Shown here: positions 9,085 through 19,775 of the stretch, piece after piece
Layout of the letters: every line of letters begins with the position of its first letter
Numbering within the stretch: the first letter of the stretch is position 1
NCBI GenBank assembly: GCA_900472925.1
Contig: UCJU01000015.1
Span: 107,338 to 171,337 of the forward strand
Length of the DNA stretch: 64,000 nucleotides
Reading direction: 5' to 3'
Source: Hyphomicrobiales bacterium
Lineage (GTDB): Bacteria; Pseudomonadota; Alphaproteobacteria; Rhizobiales; Rhizobiaceae
The notes under the pieces: generated by a model
Seen by the model: the letters and a program-made list of their open reading frames with translations, nothing else
Database searches by the model: none
Told to the model about the DNA's origin: nothing
Position numbers and translations under genes: made by a program

Positions 9085-9624
9085 ATGCAGTTTAGATATG
9101 TGGTGACGGGTCTAGCGGTCGTTATGAGCCTTGCCGGTTGCCAACGTACCTCTTTCGATTACAACAACAATAGCGCCCCGAGCGGCAATCCCAATTATAC
9201 GCCTCCGCTTCAGGCCCAGCCGGTTCCGCAGGTTCAGTCGGGCGCATTGCCTCCTCCTGGTGGATCATCGCAGTTTCCGAATGCACCCGCCAATGCAGCA
9301 CCTGGTGGCACCAACGTCGCGTCTGCACCGCCCGCAGCCGCCATGGATGTGACCAAGGAAGCCATGGTCGGCAACTGGCGCGTCTCGAACGGTGGTGCAT
9401 CGTGCGATATGTTCCTGACGCTGACAAATCTGGGCAGCGGCTCACGCGGCGGCACGCGCGGCTGCTCCGGTGAGCTCTCGTCCATGGGTTCTTGGGAAGT
9501 GTCCAACAAGATGGTCCTGTTCAAGAACCGTGCCGGCGATACGATCGGTCGCGTCTACAAGACCGGCGATACACGCTACGATGGCACGACGAACAGCGGT
9601 CAGCCGCTTGGCCTCAGCCGATAA
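9085..9624 (+). CDS. Omp19/Inh-family outer-membrane lipoprotein (protease-inhibitor fold)
   Basis: A 179-residue lipoprotein. The signal peptide runs to the lipobox LAGC (Cys about 18), then a Pro/Ala/Asn-rich linker (about 25-90) and a C-terminal beta-barrel-like domain ([20 protein letters not shown] to QPLGLSR). The order and ending match Brucella Omp19, a lipoprotein of the AprI/Inh metalloprotease-inhibitor family reported to inhibit proteases. Two cysteines in the C-terminal domain can form the family disulfide. I took the ATG at 9085, preceded by GGGAG, because it gives a correct signal peptide; the frame is open 45 bases upstream. It lies alone between sdhB and zapE. Confidence 0.85.
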   Translation: MQFRYVVTGLAVVMSLAGCQRTSFDYNNNSAPSGNPNYTPPLQAQPVPQVQSGALPPPGGSSQFPNAPANAAPGGTNVASAPPAAAMDVTKEAMVGNWRVSNGGASCDMFLTLTNLGSGSRGGTRGCSGELSSMGSWEVSNKMVLFKNRAGDTIGRVYKTGDTRYDGTTNSGQPLGLSR

Positions 9625-9673
9625 TTTGCATCACGCGGGCGGCGCTTGCGCTGCCTGCGCATGAGGCGCCTTC

Positions 9674-10837
9674 ATGAAGCCATTACCAGACTACAACCAC
9701 AGCGTCGTTGAGCAACTCAATGCATTGACGGCGTCCGGCGAGTTGAAAGCAGATGCCGCCCAATTGGCTGTTGCGGAGCAGCTTGATCGTATCCTGACCG
9801 ATCTTAAAATCCGCAAACCCGCCAAGAAGACGAGCGCGCTGGGTTGGATGTTCGCCAAGAAGGCAGGCCCCGCACCTTCCGTGAAGGGCCTCTATGTCCA
9901 TGGCAGTGTCGGGCGCGGCAAAACCATGCTGATGGACATGTTCTATCAGGTCGCGCCGGTCGAAAAGAAGCGCCGTTGCCATTTCCATGAGTTCATGGCC
10001 GATGTTCACAACCGTGTCGACGCCCATCGTCAAAAGCTGAAAAATGGCGAGACAAAGCAGGCTGACCCCATTCCACCGGTCGCCGCACAGTTGCTGGCCG
10101 AGGCGGAACTGCTCTGTTTTGACGAGTTCACGGTGACCGATATTGCCGACGCGATGATCCTTGCGCGTCTGTTCACCGAACTCTTCGCCCATGGCTGTAC
10201 ACTGGTGACGACCTCCAATGTCGTTCCTGATAATCTCTACAAGGACGGACTGAATCGCAGCCTCTTCCTCCCCTTTGTCGACATGCTGAAGACGCATGTT
10301 CACGTCGTCTCGCTGGATAGCCCGACCGACTACAGGATGGAAAAGATCAAGAGCCTGCCCGTGTATGTGACTCCTTTGGGCGAGGCGTCAGACAGGGCTA
10401 TGGATATGGCCTGGGCGGAGTTGACTGCGGGATCTGTCGCGGAGCCAACCGAAATTATGATGAAAGGCCGGTCCATCCCGGTACCAAGAGCGGCCGGGCG
10501 CGTCGCACGGTTTTCCTTTGCGGAATTGTGCGAGAAGCCACTCGGTGCCTCCGACTTTCTTGCCATTGCCGAACGGTTCGATACCGTCGTCATCGACCAT
10601 ATTCCGCTCCTCGATGCTGATAAGCGTAACGAGACCAAACGATTCATCATCCTGATCGATGCGTTTTACGATCAGACAGTGCGGGTGTTCGCGTCTGCTG
10701 CTGCCATGCCAGAGGAGTTGCTGATCACCCGAAGGGGCACAGAGGGCTTCGAATTTGATCGGACAGCATCTCGTCTTTTCGAGATGCGAAGCGCCGACTA
10801 TTTGGCTCTGCACAATGAAAAACGCGAAATAAAGTGA
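9674..10837 (+). CDS. zapE: AFG1-family ATPase ZapE (cell-division protein)
   Basis: A 387-residue AAA-type ATPase of the AFG1/ZapE family; in E. coli ZapE associates with the Z-ring and affects it in an ATP-dependent manner. Walker A is GLYVHGSVGRGKTMLMD (about 73-89), the Walker B-like segment is LLCFDEFTVTDIADAM, and the sensor region TLVTTSNVVPDNLYKDGLNR follows. The C-terminus has the family motif FDRTASRLFEM. Length is typical for alphaproteobacteria. It is encoded 50 bp after the Omp19-like gene and 180 bp before mdh, a neighbourhood conserved in Rhizobiaceae as I recall. Confidence 0.92.
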   Translation: MKPLPDYNHSVVEQLNALTASGELKADAAQLAVAEQLDRILTDLKIRKPAKKTSALGWMFAKKAGPAPSVKGLYVHGSVGRGKTMLMDMFYQVAPVEKKRRCHFHEFMADVHNRVDAHRQKLKNGETKQADPIPPVAAQLLAEAELLCFDEFTVTDIADAMILARLFTELFAHGCTLVTTSNVVPDNLYKDGLNRSLFLPFVDMLKTHVHVVSLDSPTDYRMEKIKSLPVYVTPLGEASDRAMDMAWAELTAGSVAEPTEIMMKGRSIPVPRAAGRVARFSFAELCEKPLGASDFLAIAERFDTVVIDHIPLLDADKRNETKRFIILIDAFYDQTVRVFASAAAMPEELLITRRGTEGFEFDRTASRLFEMRSADYLALHNEKREIK

Positions 10838-10857
10838 CAGGTCTGCAACAAAAATTC

Positions 10858-10880
10858 CTACGTTTACGTAAGAATTTTAT
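10858..10880 (+). promoter_or_regulatory. Palindromic ACGT operator/promoter element upstream of mdh
   Basis: The core TACGTTTACGTAA (10859-10871) is followed by GAATTTTAT and then a very good -10 box TATGAT at 10878-10883. It aligns with the element at 5197-5219 in the same orientation, differing only at the first base, the central AA/TT pair and one T/A. A start near 10889 would give a leader of about 130 bases before mdh. The likely role is shared control of sdhCDAB and mdh-suc. Confidence 0.6.
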
Positions 10881-10911
10881 GATCTAAACGATTGAAAAAT
10901 CTCGCTCATAA

Positions 10912-11979
<1,068 letters not shown>

Positions 11980-12011
11980 TTGCCGCTCAGGCTACAAACA
12001 GGGATTAATCC

Positions 12012-13205
12012 ATGAATATTCATGAGTATCAGGCCAAAGCTCTTCTGAAGGGCTATGGTGCGCCGGTGGCCGAAGGGGTTGCTATCCTCAAGGTCGAGGA
12101 AGCCGAGGCCGCTGCAAAGCAGCTTCCAGGTCCGCTTTACGTCGTCAAGAGCCAGATTCATGCTGGTGGTCGCGGCAAGGGCAAGTTCAAGGAACTCGGC
12201 CCCGATGCAAAGGGCGGCGTTCGTCTGGCAAAGTCCATCGAGGAAGTCGTTTCCCACGCCAAGGACATGCTGGGCAACACGCTGGTAACGGCGCAGACGG
12301 GCGACGCGGGCAAACAGGTCAACCGTCTCTACATCGAAGATGGCGCAGACATTGACCGCGAGCTCTACTGCTCGCTGCTCGTTGACCGCTCGGTCGGTCA
12401 GGTGGCATTCGTGGTTTCCACGGAAGGCGGCATGGACATCGAAGCTGTCGCCCACGACACGCCTGAGAAAATCCACACGATTGCGATCGAGCCTGAAGCT
12501 GGTGTAACGGCTGCAAACATCGACGCCATCTCCAAGGCGCTGAACCTTTCCTCTGCTGCTGCCGAAGACGCAAAAGCCCTTTTCCCGGCGCTTTACAAGG
12601 CGTTCGTTGAAAAGGATATGGCTCTTCTCGAGGTCAACCCGCTGATCGTCATGACCGATGGTCACCTGCGCGTCCTAGACGCCAAGATGTCCTTCGACGG
12701 CAACGCGATCTTCCGCCATGACGACGTCAAGGCGCTGCGCGATGAGACCGAAGAAGACGCCAAGGAAATCGAAGCCTCCAAGTGGGACCTTGCCTATGTG
12801 GCTCTCGATGGCAACATCGGCTGCATGGTCAATGGCGCCGGTCTTGCCATGGCAACGATGGACATCATCAAGCTGTACGGCAAAGAGCCTGCTAACTTCT
12901 GCGACGTCGGCGGTGGCGCTGGCAAGGAGAAGGTTGCGGCTGCGTTCAAGATCATCACGGCTGACCCGAAGGTCGAGGGCATCCTCGTCAATATTTTCGG
13001 CGGCATCATGAAGTGCGACGTCATTGCCGAGGGCGTTATCGCCGCGGTGAAGGAAGTCGGTCTGAAGGTTCCACTCGTCGTGCGCCTCGAGGGCACCAAT
13101 GTCGAGTTGGGCAAGAAGCTCCTGAACGAATCAGGTCTTGCGATTACCGCTGCTGACGACCTGGACGATGCGGCCAAGAAGATCGTCGCGGCGATCAACG
13201 GCTAA
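12012..13205 (+). CDS. sucC: Succinyl-CoA synthetase subunit beta
   Basis: The ATP-grasp subunit of the ADP-forming succinyl-CoA ligase, which makes ATP from succinyl-CoA or supplies succinyl-CoA in reverse. 397 residues. It begins [19 protein letters not shown], has [18 protein letters not shown] in the ATP-grasp fold, the metal site in [12 protein letters not shown], and the CoA-ligase domain with [17 protein letters not shown]. 17 bp before sucD, with which it forms the enzyme. Confidence 0.98.
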   Translation: MNIHEYQAKALLKGYGAPVAEGVAILKVEEAEAAAKQLPGPLYVVKSQIHAGGRGKGKFKELGPDAKGGVRLAKSIEEVVSHAKDMLGNTLVTAQTGDAGKQVNRLYIEDGADIDRELYCSLLVDRSVGQVAFVVSTEGGMDIEAVAHDTPEKIHTIAIEPEAGVTAANIDAISKALNLSSAAAEDAKALFPALYKAFVEKDMALLEVNPLIVMTDGHLRVLDAKMSFDGNAIFRHDDVKALRDETEEDAKEIEASKWDLAYVALDGNIGCMVNGAGLAMATMDIIKLYGKEPANFCDVGGGAGKEKVAAAFKIITADPKVEGILVNIFGGIMKCDVIAEGVIAAVKEVGLKVPLVVRLEGTNVELGKKLLNESGLAITAADDLDDAAKKIVAAING

Positions 13206-13222
13206 TTGAGGGACTGGAAATA

Positions 13223-14125
13223 ATGTCTATTCTTGTAAACAAAGACACCAAGATCCTCGTTCAGGGTCTGACCGGCAAGACCGGTACCTTCCACACCGAG
13301 CAGGCACTTGCCTACTACGGCACGCAGATGGTTGGCGGTATTCACCCCAAGAAGGGTGGCGAAACCTGGACCGGCTCTAAGGGCGAGAGCCTGCCGATTT
13401 ACGCCACGGTTGCAGAAGCCAAGGAAAAGACGGGCGCCGACGCATCGGTCATCTACGTTCCGCCAGCAGGCGCAGCAGATGCCATCATCGAAGCCATCGA
13501 GGCGGAAATTCCGTTCATCACCTGCATCACCGAAGGCATCCCCGTCATGGACATGGTCCGCGTAAAGGCTCGCCTCGACCGTTCCAATTCGCGTCTGCTT
13601 GGCCCTAACTGCCCAGGCATCATGACGCCGGAAGAGTGCAAGATCGGCATCATGCCGGGTTCGATCTTCCGCAAGGGTTCTGTCGGTATCGTTTCCCGTT
13701 CCGGCACGCTCACTTACGAAGCCGTGTTCCAGACATCCAACGAAGGCCTTGGCCAGACGACGGCTGTTGGTATCGGTGGTGACCCGGTCAAGGGTACCGA
13801 ATTCATCGATATCCTGGAGATGTTCCTCGCCGACGAAGCCACGCAGTCGATCATCATGATCGGCGAAATCGGTGGGTCTGCTGAAGAAGACGCGGCGCAG
13901 TTCCTGATCGACGAAGCCAAGAAGGGCCGCAAGAAGCCAATGGCTGGCTTTATCGCCGGTCGTACGGCACCGAAGGGCCGCACCATGGGTCACGCCGGCG
14001 CTGTCGTCTCTGGCGGCCAGGGCGATGCGGAATCCAAGATTTCGGCCATGGAAGCGGCTGGTATCAAGGTGTCGCCTTCCCCGGCACGCCTCGGCAAGAC
14101 GTTGGTCGAAGTCCTCAAGGGCTGA
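13223..14125 (+). CDS. sucD: Succinyl-CoA synthetase subunit alpha
   Basis: The CoA-binding and phosphohistidine subunit of succinyl-CoA ligase. 300 residues. The CoA-binding start is [40 protein letters not shown] follows, and His257 in [17 protein letters not shown] is the phosphorylated residue. Full length. The 156-bp gap to sucA contains a strong hairpin at 14146-14176. Confidence 0.98.
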   Translation: MSILVNKDTKILVQGLTGKTGTFHTEQALAYYGTQMVGGIHPKKGGETWTGSKGESLPIYATVAEAKEKTGADASVIYVPPAGAADAIIEAIEAEIPFITCITEGIPVMDMVRVKARLDRSNSRLLGPNCPGIMTPEECKIGIMPGSIFRKGSVGIVSRSGTLTYEAVFQTSNEGLGQTTAVGIGGDPVKGTEFIDILEMFLADEATQSIIMIGEIGGSAEEDAAQFLIDEAKKGRKKPMAGFIAGRTAPKGRTMGHAGAVVSGGQGDAESKISAMEAAGIKVSPSPARLGKTLVEVLKG

Positions 14126-14145
14126 GACCTGCATCATTAAGGGCG

Positions 14146-14176
14146 CGGGCAGGCATCGCAGACGATAGCCTGCCCG
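14146..14176 (+). other. Intra-operon hairpin between sucD and sucA
   Basis: CGGGCAGGCATCG pairs with CGATAGCCTGCCCG around a CAGA loop; the stem is 13 bp with one bulged base. There is no T run, so it looks like an mRNA stability or processing element rather than a terminator. A smaller stem (GCCGCT/AGCGGC, 14196-14208) follows. Confidence 0.6.
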
Positions 14177-14281
14177 AAGCCACGATAGAACGACCGCCGC
14201 TCAGCGGCAAAGACCAAAGCGGCAGACCGAAAGGTCATCAACGGGATTGAGGAGGCGGGCGCAGACGTCCGCGAAGATACC

Positions 14282-17278
14282 ATGGCAAGGCAAGAAGCTA
14301 ACGAGCAGTTTCAGATCACGTCGTTTCTCGACGGCGCGAATGCAGCGTATATCGAGCAGCTCTACGCCCGGTACGAAGACGATCCGTCTTCCGTTTCTCC
14401 AGAGTGGCAGAGTTTCTTCAAGGGCCTTGCTGAAAATCCTGACGATGTGAAAAAGGCGGCCAAGGGCGCGTCCTGGAAGCGGTCCAACTGGCCTATTTCC
14501 GCCAATGGTGATTTGATTTCAGCGCTGGACGGCAACTGGGCGACGGTTGAAAAGGCCATAGAGAAAAAGGTTCAGGCCAAGGCCGAGGCCAAGAGCGCCG
14601 AAACCGGTAAGCCCGTCAGCGAAGCCGAGGTTCTTCAGGCGAGCCGCGACAGCGTGCGCGCCATCATGATGATCCGTGCCTACCGCATGCGCGGCCACCT
14701 GCATGCCAAGCTCGATCCGCTGGGCATCGCCAGCGCTGTCGAGGACTATGATGAATTGTCGCCGAAGTCCTATGGCTTCGAAGAAAGCGATTACGACCGC
14801 AAGATTTTTATCGATAACGTTCTCGGTCTCGAATACGCGACCGTTCGCGAAATGATCGAAATCCTCGAGCGCACCTATTGTTCGACGCTGGGTGTCGAGT
14901 TCATGCACATGTCCAACCCGGACGAAAAGGCATGGATTCAGTCACGCATCGAAGGTCCGGATAAGGGTTTCGACTTCACGCCCGAGGGCAAGAAGGCCAT
15001 TCTGTCCAAGCTGGTCGAAGGCGAAGGTTACGAGCAGTTCCTGGACGTGCGTTTCAAGGGAACGAAGCGTTTCGGTCTGGATGGTAGCGAATCGCTTATC
15101 CCGGCGCTCGAACAGATCATCAAGCGCGGTGGCCAGGAGGGCCTCGAAGAGGTCGTGCTCGGCATGGCCCACCGTGGTCGTCTCAACGTCCTGACCAACG
15201 TCATGGGCAAGCCGCACCGCGCCGTTTTCCACGAGTTCAAAGGTGGTTCGTTCAAGCCTGACGATGTCGAAGGTTCTGGTGACGTGAAGTACCATCTTGG
15301 TGCGTCTTCCGACCGCGAATTCGATGGCAACAAGGTTCACCTGTCGCTGACGGCCAACCCGTCTCACCTTGAAATCGTCAACCCTGTGGTAATGGGCAAG
15401 GCCCGTGCCAAGCAGGATCAGTTGGCGAAAGTATGGGATGGCGACACCATTCCATTGTCCGAGCGCGCCAAGGTTCTGCCTTTGCTGCTGCACGGCGATG
15501 CCGCTTTTGCCGGCCAGGGCGTGGTTGCCGAAATTCTCGGCCTGTCGGGTCTGCGCGGTCACCGTGTTGCCGGCACCATGCACTTCATCATCAACAACCA
15601 GATCGGCTTCACGACGAACCCAGGTTTCTCGCGCTCGTCGCCGTACCCATCCGACGTTGCCAAGATGATCGAGGCTCCGATCTTCCACGTCAACGGCGAT
15701 GATCCGGAAGCTGTCGTCTACGCAGCCAAGGTTGCCACCGAATATCGCATGAAGTTCCACAAGCCTGTTGTGGTCGACATGTTCTGCTATCGTCGCTTCG
15801 GCCATAACGAAGGCGATGAGCCATCCTTCACGCAGCCGAAGATGTACAAGGTTATCCGTGGCCATAAGACGGTTGCCAATATCTATGCCGAGCGTTTGAT
15901 TGCTGAAGGCTTGATCACCGAAGGCGAATTCGAGAAGATGAAGGCCGATTGGCGTGCTCATCTCGAGCAGGAGTTCGAAGCGGGTCAGTCCTACAAGCCG
16001 AACAAGGCCGACTGGCTGGATGGTCAGTGGTCCGGCCTTCGTGCCGCCGACAATGCCGATGAGCAGCGTCGTGGCAAGACCGGCGCTCCGATGAAGCAGC
16101 TCAAGGAAATCGGTCGCAAGTTGTCGACCATTCCTGAAGGTTTCAAGGCGCACAAAACCATTCAGCGCTTCATGGAAAACCGTGCCAACATGATCGAGAC
16201 CGGCGAAGGTCTGGACTGGGCGATGGCGGAAGCCATGGCGTTCGGTTCGCTCGTCGTGGACGGTCACAAGATCCGCCTGTCCGGTCAGGATTGCGAGCGC
16301 GGCACGTTCTCCCAGCGTCACTCCGTTCTCTACGATCAGGAAACGGAAGAGCGTTTCATTCCACTGGCAAATCTTGCGCCGACGCAGGCTCGCTACGAAG
16401 TCATCAACTCGATGCTGTCTGAAGAGGCCGTGCTTGGTTTCGAATACGGCTACTCGCTGGCACGCCCGAATGCGCTGACACTGTGGGAAGCCCAGTTCGG
16501 CGACTTCGCCAACGGTGCGCAGGTCGTGTTCGACCAGTTTATTTCGTCCGGTGAGCGCAAGTGGCTTCGCATGTCCGGTCTCGTCTGCCTTCTGCCGCAT
16601 GGTTACGAAGGTCAGGGTCCGGAACACTCGTCTGCCCGTCTGGAACGCTGGTTGCAGATGTGTGCCGAAGACAACATGCAGGTGGCAAACGTCACGACGC
16701 CGTCGAACTACTTCCACGTTCTTCGCCGTCAGGTGAAGCGTGATTTCCGCAAGCCGCTGATCCTGATGACACCGAAGTCCCTCCTACGCCACAAGCGTGC
16801 GACGTCATCGCTGACGGAACTCGCCGGTGAGTCCTCGTTCCACCGCCTGTTGTGGGACGATGCGGAGGTCATCAAGGACGGTCCGATCAAGCTCCAGAAA
16901 GACTCGAAAATCCGTCGCGTCGTTCTGTGCACGGGCAAGGTCTATTACGATCTTCTCGAGGAGCGCGAAAAGCGTGGCATCGACGACATTTATCTGCTGC
17001 GCATCGAGCAACTTTATCCGTTCCCGGCCAAGGCGCTCATCAACGAGCTGTCCCGTTTCCGCAACGCCGAGATGGTCTGGTGCCAGGAAGAGCCAAAGAA
17101 CATGGGTGCGTGGTCGTTCATCGACCCTTATCTGGAATGGGTTCTGGCGCACATCGATGCCAAGTATCAGAAGGTCCGTTACACCGGCCGTCCGGCTGCT
17201 GCGTCGCCCGCAACAGGCCTGATGTCCAAGCACCTCGCGCAGCTCGCAGCATTCCTGGAAGACGCGCTGGGAGAGTAA
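14282..17278 (+). CDS. sucA: 2-oxoglutarate dehydrogenase E1 component
   Basis: The thiamine-diphosphate decarboxylase of the 2-oxoglutarate dehydrogenase complex. 998 residues, normal for alphaproteobacteria. The N-terminal FLDGANAAYIEQLYARYEDDP peptide (12-32) is the E2-binding arm; the E1 core has GMAHRGRLNVL, LHGDAAFAGQGVVAE and NNQIGFTT, and the C-terminal transketolase-like half has SGLVCLLPHGYEGQGPEHSS. The Shine-Dalgarno before the ATG is weak; a clear GAGGAGG lies about 28 bases upstream. Next to sucB, 55 bp downstream. Confidence 0.98.
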   Translation: MARQEANEQFQITSFLDGANAAYIEQLYARYEDDPSSVSPEWQSFFKGLAENPDDVKKAAKGASWKRSNWPISANGDLISALDGNWATVEKAIEKKVQAKAEAKSAETGKPVSEAEVLQASRDSVRAIMMIRAYRMRGHLHAKLDPLGIASAVEDYDELSPKSYGFEESDYDRKIFIDNVLGLEYATVREMIEILERTYCSTLGVEFMHMSNPDEKAWIQSRIEGPDKGFDFTPEGKKAILSKLVEGEGYEQFLDVRFKGTKRFGLDGSESLIPALEQIIKRGGQEGLEEVVLGMAHRGRLNVLTNVMGKPHRAVFHEFKGGSFKPDDVEGSGDVKYHLGASSDREFDGNKVHLSLTANPSHLEIVNPVVMGKARAKQDQLAKVWDGDTIPLSERAKVLPLLLHGDAAFAGQGVVAEILGLSGLRGHRVAGTMHFIINNQIGFTTNPGFSRSSPYPSDVAKMIEAPIFHVNGDDPEAVVYAAKVATEYRMKFHKPVVVDMFCYRRFGHNEGDEPSFTQPKMYKVIRGHKTVANIYAERLIAEGLITEGEFEKMKADWRAHLEQEFEAGQSYKPNKADWLDGQWSGLRAADNADEQRRGKTGAPMKQLKEIGRKLSTIPEGFKAHKTIQRFMENRANMIETGEGLDWAMAEAMAFGSLVVDGHKIRLSGQDCERGTFSQRHSVLYDQETEERFIPLANLAPTQARYEVINSMLSEEAVLGFEYGYSLARPNALTLWEAQFGDFANGAQVVFDQFISSGERKWLRMSGLVCLLPHGYEGQGPEHSSARLERWLQMCAEDNMQVANVTTPSNYFHVLRRQVKRDFRKPLILMTPKSLLRHKRATSSLTELAGESSFHRLLWDDAEVIKDGPIKLQKDSKIRRVVLCTGKVYYDLLEEREKRGIDDIYLLRIEQLYPFPAKALINELSRFRNAEMVWCQEEPKNMGAWSFIDPYLEWVLAHIDAKYQKVRYTGRPAAASPATGLMSKHLAQLAAFLEDALGE

Positions 17279-17333
17279 ACGCTCTCCCACACGCACCCTC
17301 GCACAACAGATATTGATGAAACGGAACTAGATC

Positions 17334-18572
17334 ATGGCCACTGAAATCCGCGTACCAACTCTCGGCGAATCCGTCAGCGAAGCAACTGTCGGGACCTGGT
17401 TCAAAAAGGTTGGCGATACCGTCAAGGCTGATGAGCCATTGGTAGAGCTGGAAACCGACAAGGTAACGGTCGAAGTTCCGGCTCCTGCTTCCGGCGTGCT
17501 GACTGAAATCGTTGCGCAAAATGGCGAAACGGTTGGTCTGGATGCGCTGCTCGGCCAGATCGCCGAAGGTGCAGCAGGTGCTGCTGCGTCCGCACCGGCT
17601 GCAGCCCCTGCGAAGACGCCTGAACCTGCGGCAGCGGCCTCGGCGCCTGCTTCTGTATCTTCGGCTCCTGCGCCCAGCTCCATGACGCCAGCACCGGCTG
17701 CTGGTAAGCTCTTGTCAGAAAATAACCTCTCGGCTGATCAGGTCGATGGTTCCGGCAAGCGCGGACAGGTTTTGAAGGGCGATGTTCTGGCCGCTGTCGC
17801 CAAGGGCGTTTCCGCTCCCGCCGCACCGGCTGCACCGGTCGCCGCCCGTCCGGTTTCTGCCGAGGGTGACGCCGTTCGCGAAGAGCGTGTGAAGATGACC
17901 CGCCTGCGTCAGACGATCGCCCGCCGCCTCAAGGATGCACAGAACACCGCTGCCATGCTGACCACTTATAACGAAGTGGACATGAAGGCGGTCATGGACC
18001 TGCGCACCAAGTATAAGGATGTGTTCGAGAAGAAGCATGGCGTCAAGCTTGGCTTCATGGGCTTCTTCACCAAGGCCATCACCCATGCCTTGAAGGAACT
18101 GCCAGCGGTCAACGCGGAAATCGACGGCACTGACATCATCTACAAGAACTATTGTCACGTCGGCATGGCTGTCGGCACTGACAAGGGTCTTGTCGTTCCG
18201 GTTATCCGTGACGCTGATCAGATGTCGATTGCCGAAGTTGAAAAGGAACTGGCGCGTCTTGCAAAGGCTGCCCGCGATGGTTCGCTGTCCATGGCCGACA
18301 TGCAGGGCGGCACTTTCACGATCACCAATGGTGGCGTCTACGGCTCTTTGATGTCGTCGCCGATCCTCAACGCGCCGCAGTCCGGTATTCTCGGCATGCA
18401 CAAGATTCAGGAGCGTCCGGTCGCTATCGGCGGTCAGGTCGTCATCCGTCCGATGATGTATCTTGCGCTCTCCTATGACCATCGGATCGTCGACGGCAAG
18501 GAAGCCGTAACATTCCTAGTTCGCGTCAAGGAAAGCCTGGAAGATCCAGAGCGTCTGGTCCTCGATCTCTGA
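17334..18572 (+). CDS. sucB: Dihydrolipoyllysine succinyltransferase (E2 of 2-oxoglutarate dehydrogenase)
   Basis: Core subunit of the complex, transferring succinyl from lipoyl to CoA. 412 residues. There is one lipoyl domain with Lys43 in [10 protein letters not shown], a long Ala/Pro linker (about 80-120), a peripheral-subunit-binding domain ([21 protein letters not shown]), a second linker, and the catalytic domain ending with [13 protein letters not shown] (His383, Asp387). One lipoyl domain only, as in most SucB. Confidence 0.97.
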   Translation: MATEIRVPTLGESVSEATVGTWFKKVGDTVKADEPLVELETDKVTVEVPAPASGVLTEIVAQNGETVGLDALLGQIAEGAAGAAASAPAAAPAKTPEPAAAASAPASVSSAPAPSSMTPAPAAGKLLSENNLSADQVDGSGKRGQVLKGDVLAAVAKGVSAPAAPAAPVAARPVSAEGDAVREERVKMTRLRQTIARRLKDAQNTAAMLTTYNEVDMKAVMDLRTKYKDVFEKKHGVKLGFMGFFTKAITHALKELPAVNAEIDGTDIIYKNYCHVGMAVGTDKGLVVPVIRDADQMSIAEVEKELARLAKAARDGSLSMADMQGGTFTITNGGVYGSLMSSPILNAPQSGILGMHKIQERPVAIGGQVVIRPMMYLALSYDHRIVDGKEAVTFLVRVKESLEDPERLVLDL

Positions 18573-18642
18573 TCGAACTTGCTTTTTTCATCAGCGGGGT
18601 TTCAACTGAAATCCCGCTGAAATTGTTTTCAGGAGTTTGTTC

Positions 18643-19056
18643 GTGCAACCCACTTTCCTCGCCGCATCGCCGTTTTTGCCTCTGATCGGGGTCAGCGTCA
18701 TCATTCTTCTGGTGCATATCGCGCTGCAAGCTCTGACGGCGACGAAGGAGCTTGGCAGGGAGTGGAATGCCAGTGCGCGTGACGACGGCAAAAAAGTCCA
18801 GGGCAAGCAGGCCGGCCGTGCGGAACGCGCTGCCTCTAATTTTCTGGAAACCTACCCGGCCTTTATCGCGCTTGCCTTCGGGGTCATCATGGCGGGTGAT
18901 CCCGTCGGTCTTGCCCTCATCGGCGCCTGGATATGGATCGTCTGCCGCATCATCTATATCCCGCTTTATCTGGCAGGTATCCCCTATGTCCGGTCGATTG
19001 TATGGATCGGTTCGATGATAGGGCTGTTGATCATGCTCTTCGTGTTGCTGTTCTAA
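18643..19056 (+). CDS. MAPEG-family membrane protein
   Basis: A 137-residue integral membrane protein with four predicted helices. It fits the MAPEG family (relatives of microsomal glutathione S-transferase): a first helix LPLIGVSVIILLVHIALQAL, then RAERAASNFLETYPAFIALAF, whose Arg/Asn-Glu-x-x-Pro pattern is the family hallmark (typically RxxxNxxE), and a Tyr-rich helix near residue 105. The start chosen is the GTG at 18643, placed correctly after AGGAG; a TTG at 18637 is too close to it. The function in this suc-lpd neighbourhood is unknown; it sits between sucB and a LysE gene. Confidence 0.8.
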   Translation: MQPTFLAASPFLPLIGVSVIILLVHIALQALTATKELGREWNASARDDGKKVQGKQAGRAERAASNFLETYPAFIALAFGVIMAGDPVGLALIGAWIWIVCRIIYIPLYLAGIPYVRSIVWIGSMIGLLIMLFVLLF

Positions 19057-19068
19057 AGGGTTCGGCTC

Positions 19069-19713
19069 ATGCACCAATATGTGATTGAACTCGCCTCATT
19101 GATGGCAATCTTCTTCTTCGCGATCGTATCTCCCGGTGCAGATCTCGCCATGGTCATGCGTCAGGCCATCCTGCATGGACGCCGCCAGGCCATCATTACC
19201 AGCTTCGGCGTTGGAACATCCCTGATGTTCCACGTGACGTATACGATCCTTGGTCTGGGGCTGATCATCTCGCAGTCCGTCTACCTCTTCAATATCGTTA
19301 AGTGGCTTGGCGTCGCTTATCTGATCTATATTGGCATCAAGTCGTTGCGGGCTGGCAAAACCGATATGACGGTATTGGACGCAACAGGCGATGCACCGGG
19401 AGTTAGCGAGCAATCGCCGCTCAAGGCATTCACCCTCGGTTTTGCAGCCAACGCGCTGAACCCCAAACCGGTGTTTTTCTTTCTCTCCATCTTCTCGACG
19501 GTTGTCAGCCTACATACGCCGATCCCTATCAAGTTCGGATATGGACTGGTGATGGCCAGTTGCCTGATCGTCTGGTTCGTCGGTGTCAGCATGTTCATGA
19601 CGACACCGCGTATGCGCGCAGCCTTCGGGCGGGCCAGCCAGTGGATCGACCGCACCAGCGGCGTGGTGTTCATCGCGCTTGGAATTAAACTTGCAACGGA
19701 AAAAGCGGCCTGA
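19069..19713 (+). CDS. LysE/RhtB-family amino-acid exporter
   Basis: A 214-residue protein with about six membrane helices. The N-terminal SPGADLAMVMRQAILHGRRQAIITSFGVGTS is the LysE-family signature (SPGPxxxxV...G...G). Members export amino acids or homoserine lactones; the substrate cannot be read from sequence. The segment GFAANALNPKPVFFFLSIFSTVV is also typical. It is 12 bp after the MAPEG gene and 62 bp before lpd, so probably co-transcribed with the suc genes. Confidence 0.88.
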   Translation: MHQYVIELASLMAIFFFAIVSPGADLAMVMRQAILHGRRQAIITSFGVGTSLMFHVTYTILGLGLIISQSVYLFNIVKWLGVAYLIYIGIKSLRAGKTDMTVLDATGDAPGVSEQSPLKAFTLGFAANALNPKPVFFFLSIFSTVVSLHTPIPIKFGYGLVMASCLIVWFVGVSMFMTTPRMRAAFGRASQWIDRTSGVVFIALGIKLATEKAA

Positions 19714-19775
19714 AATCAGGTCAAGTCGGATAGAACGGGCAACAGTTCCGTTCGCAATCAATCAGGAACAAGAAC

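Noticed and set aside
14942-16717. A 591-codon minus-strand frame antisense to sucA
   Set aside because: Same reason: it is wholly inside a highly biased gene, has no recognisable motif and no ribosome binding site.
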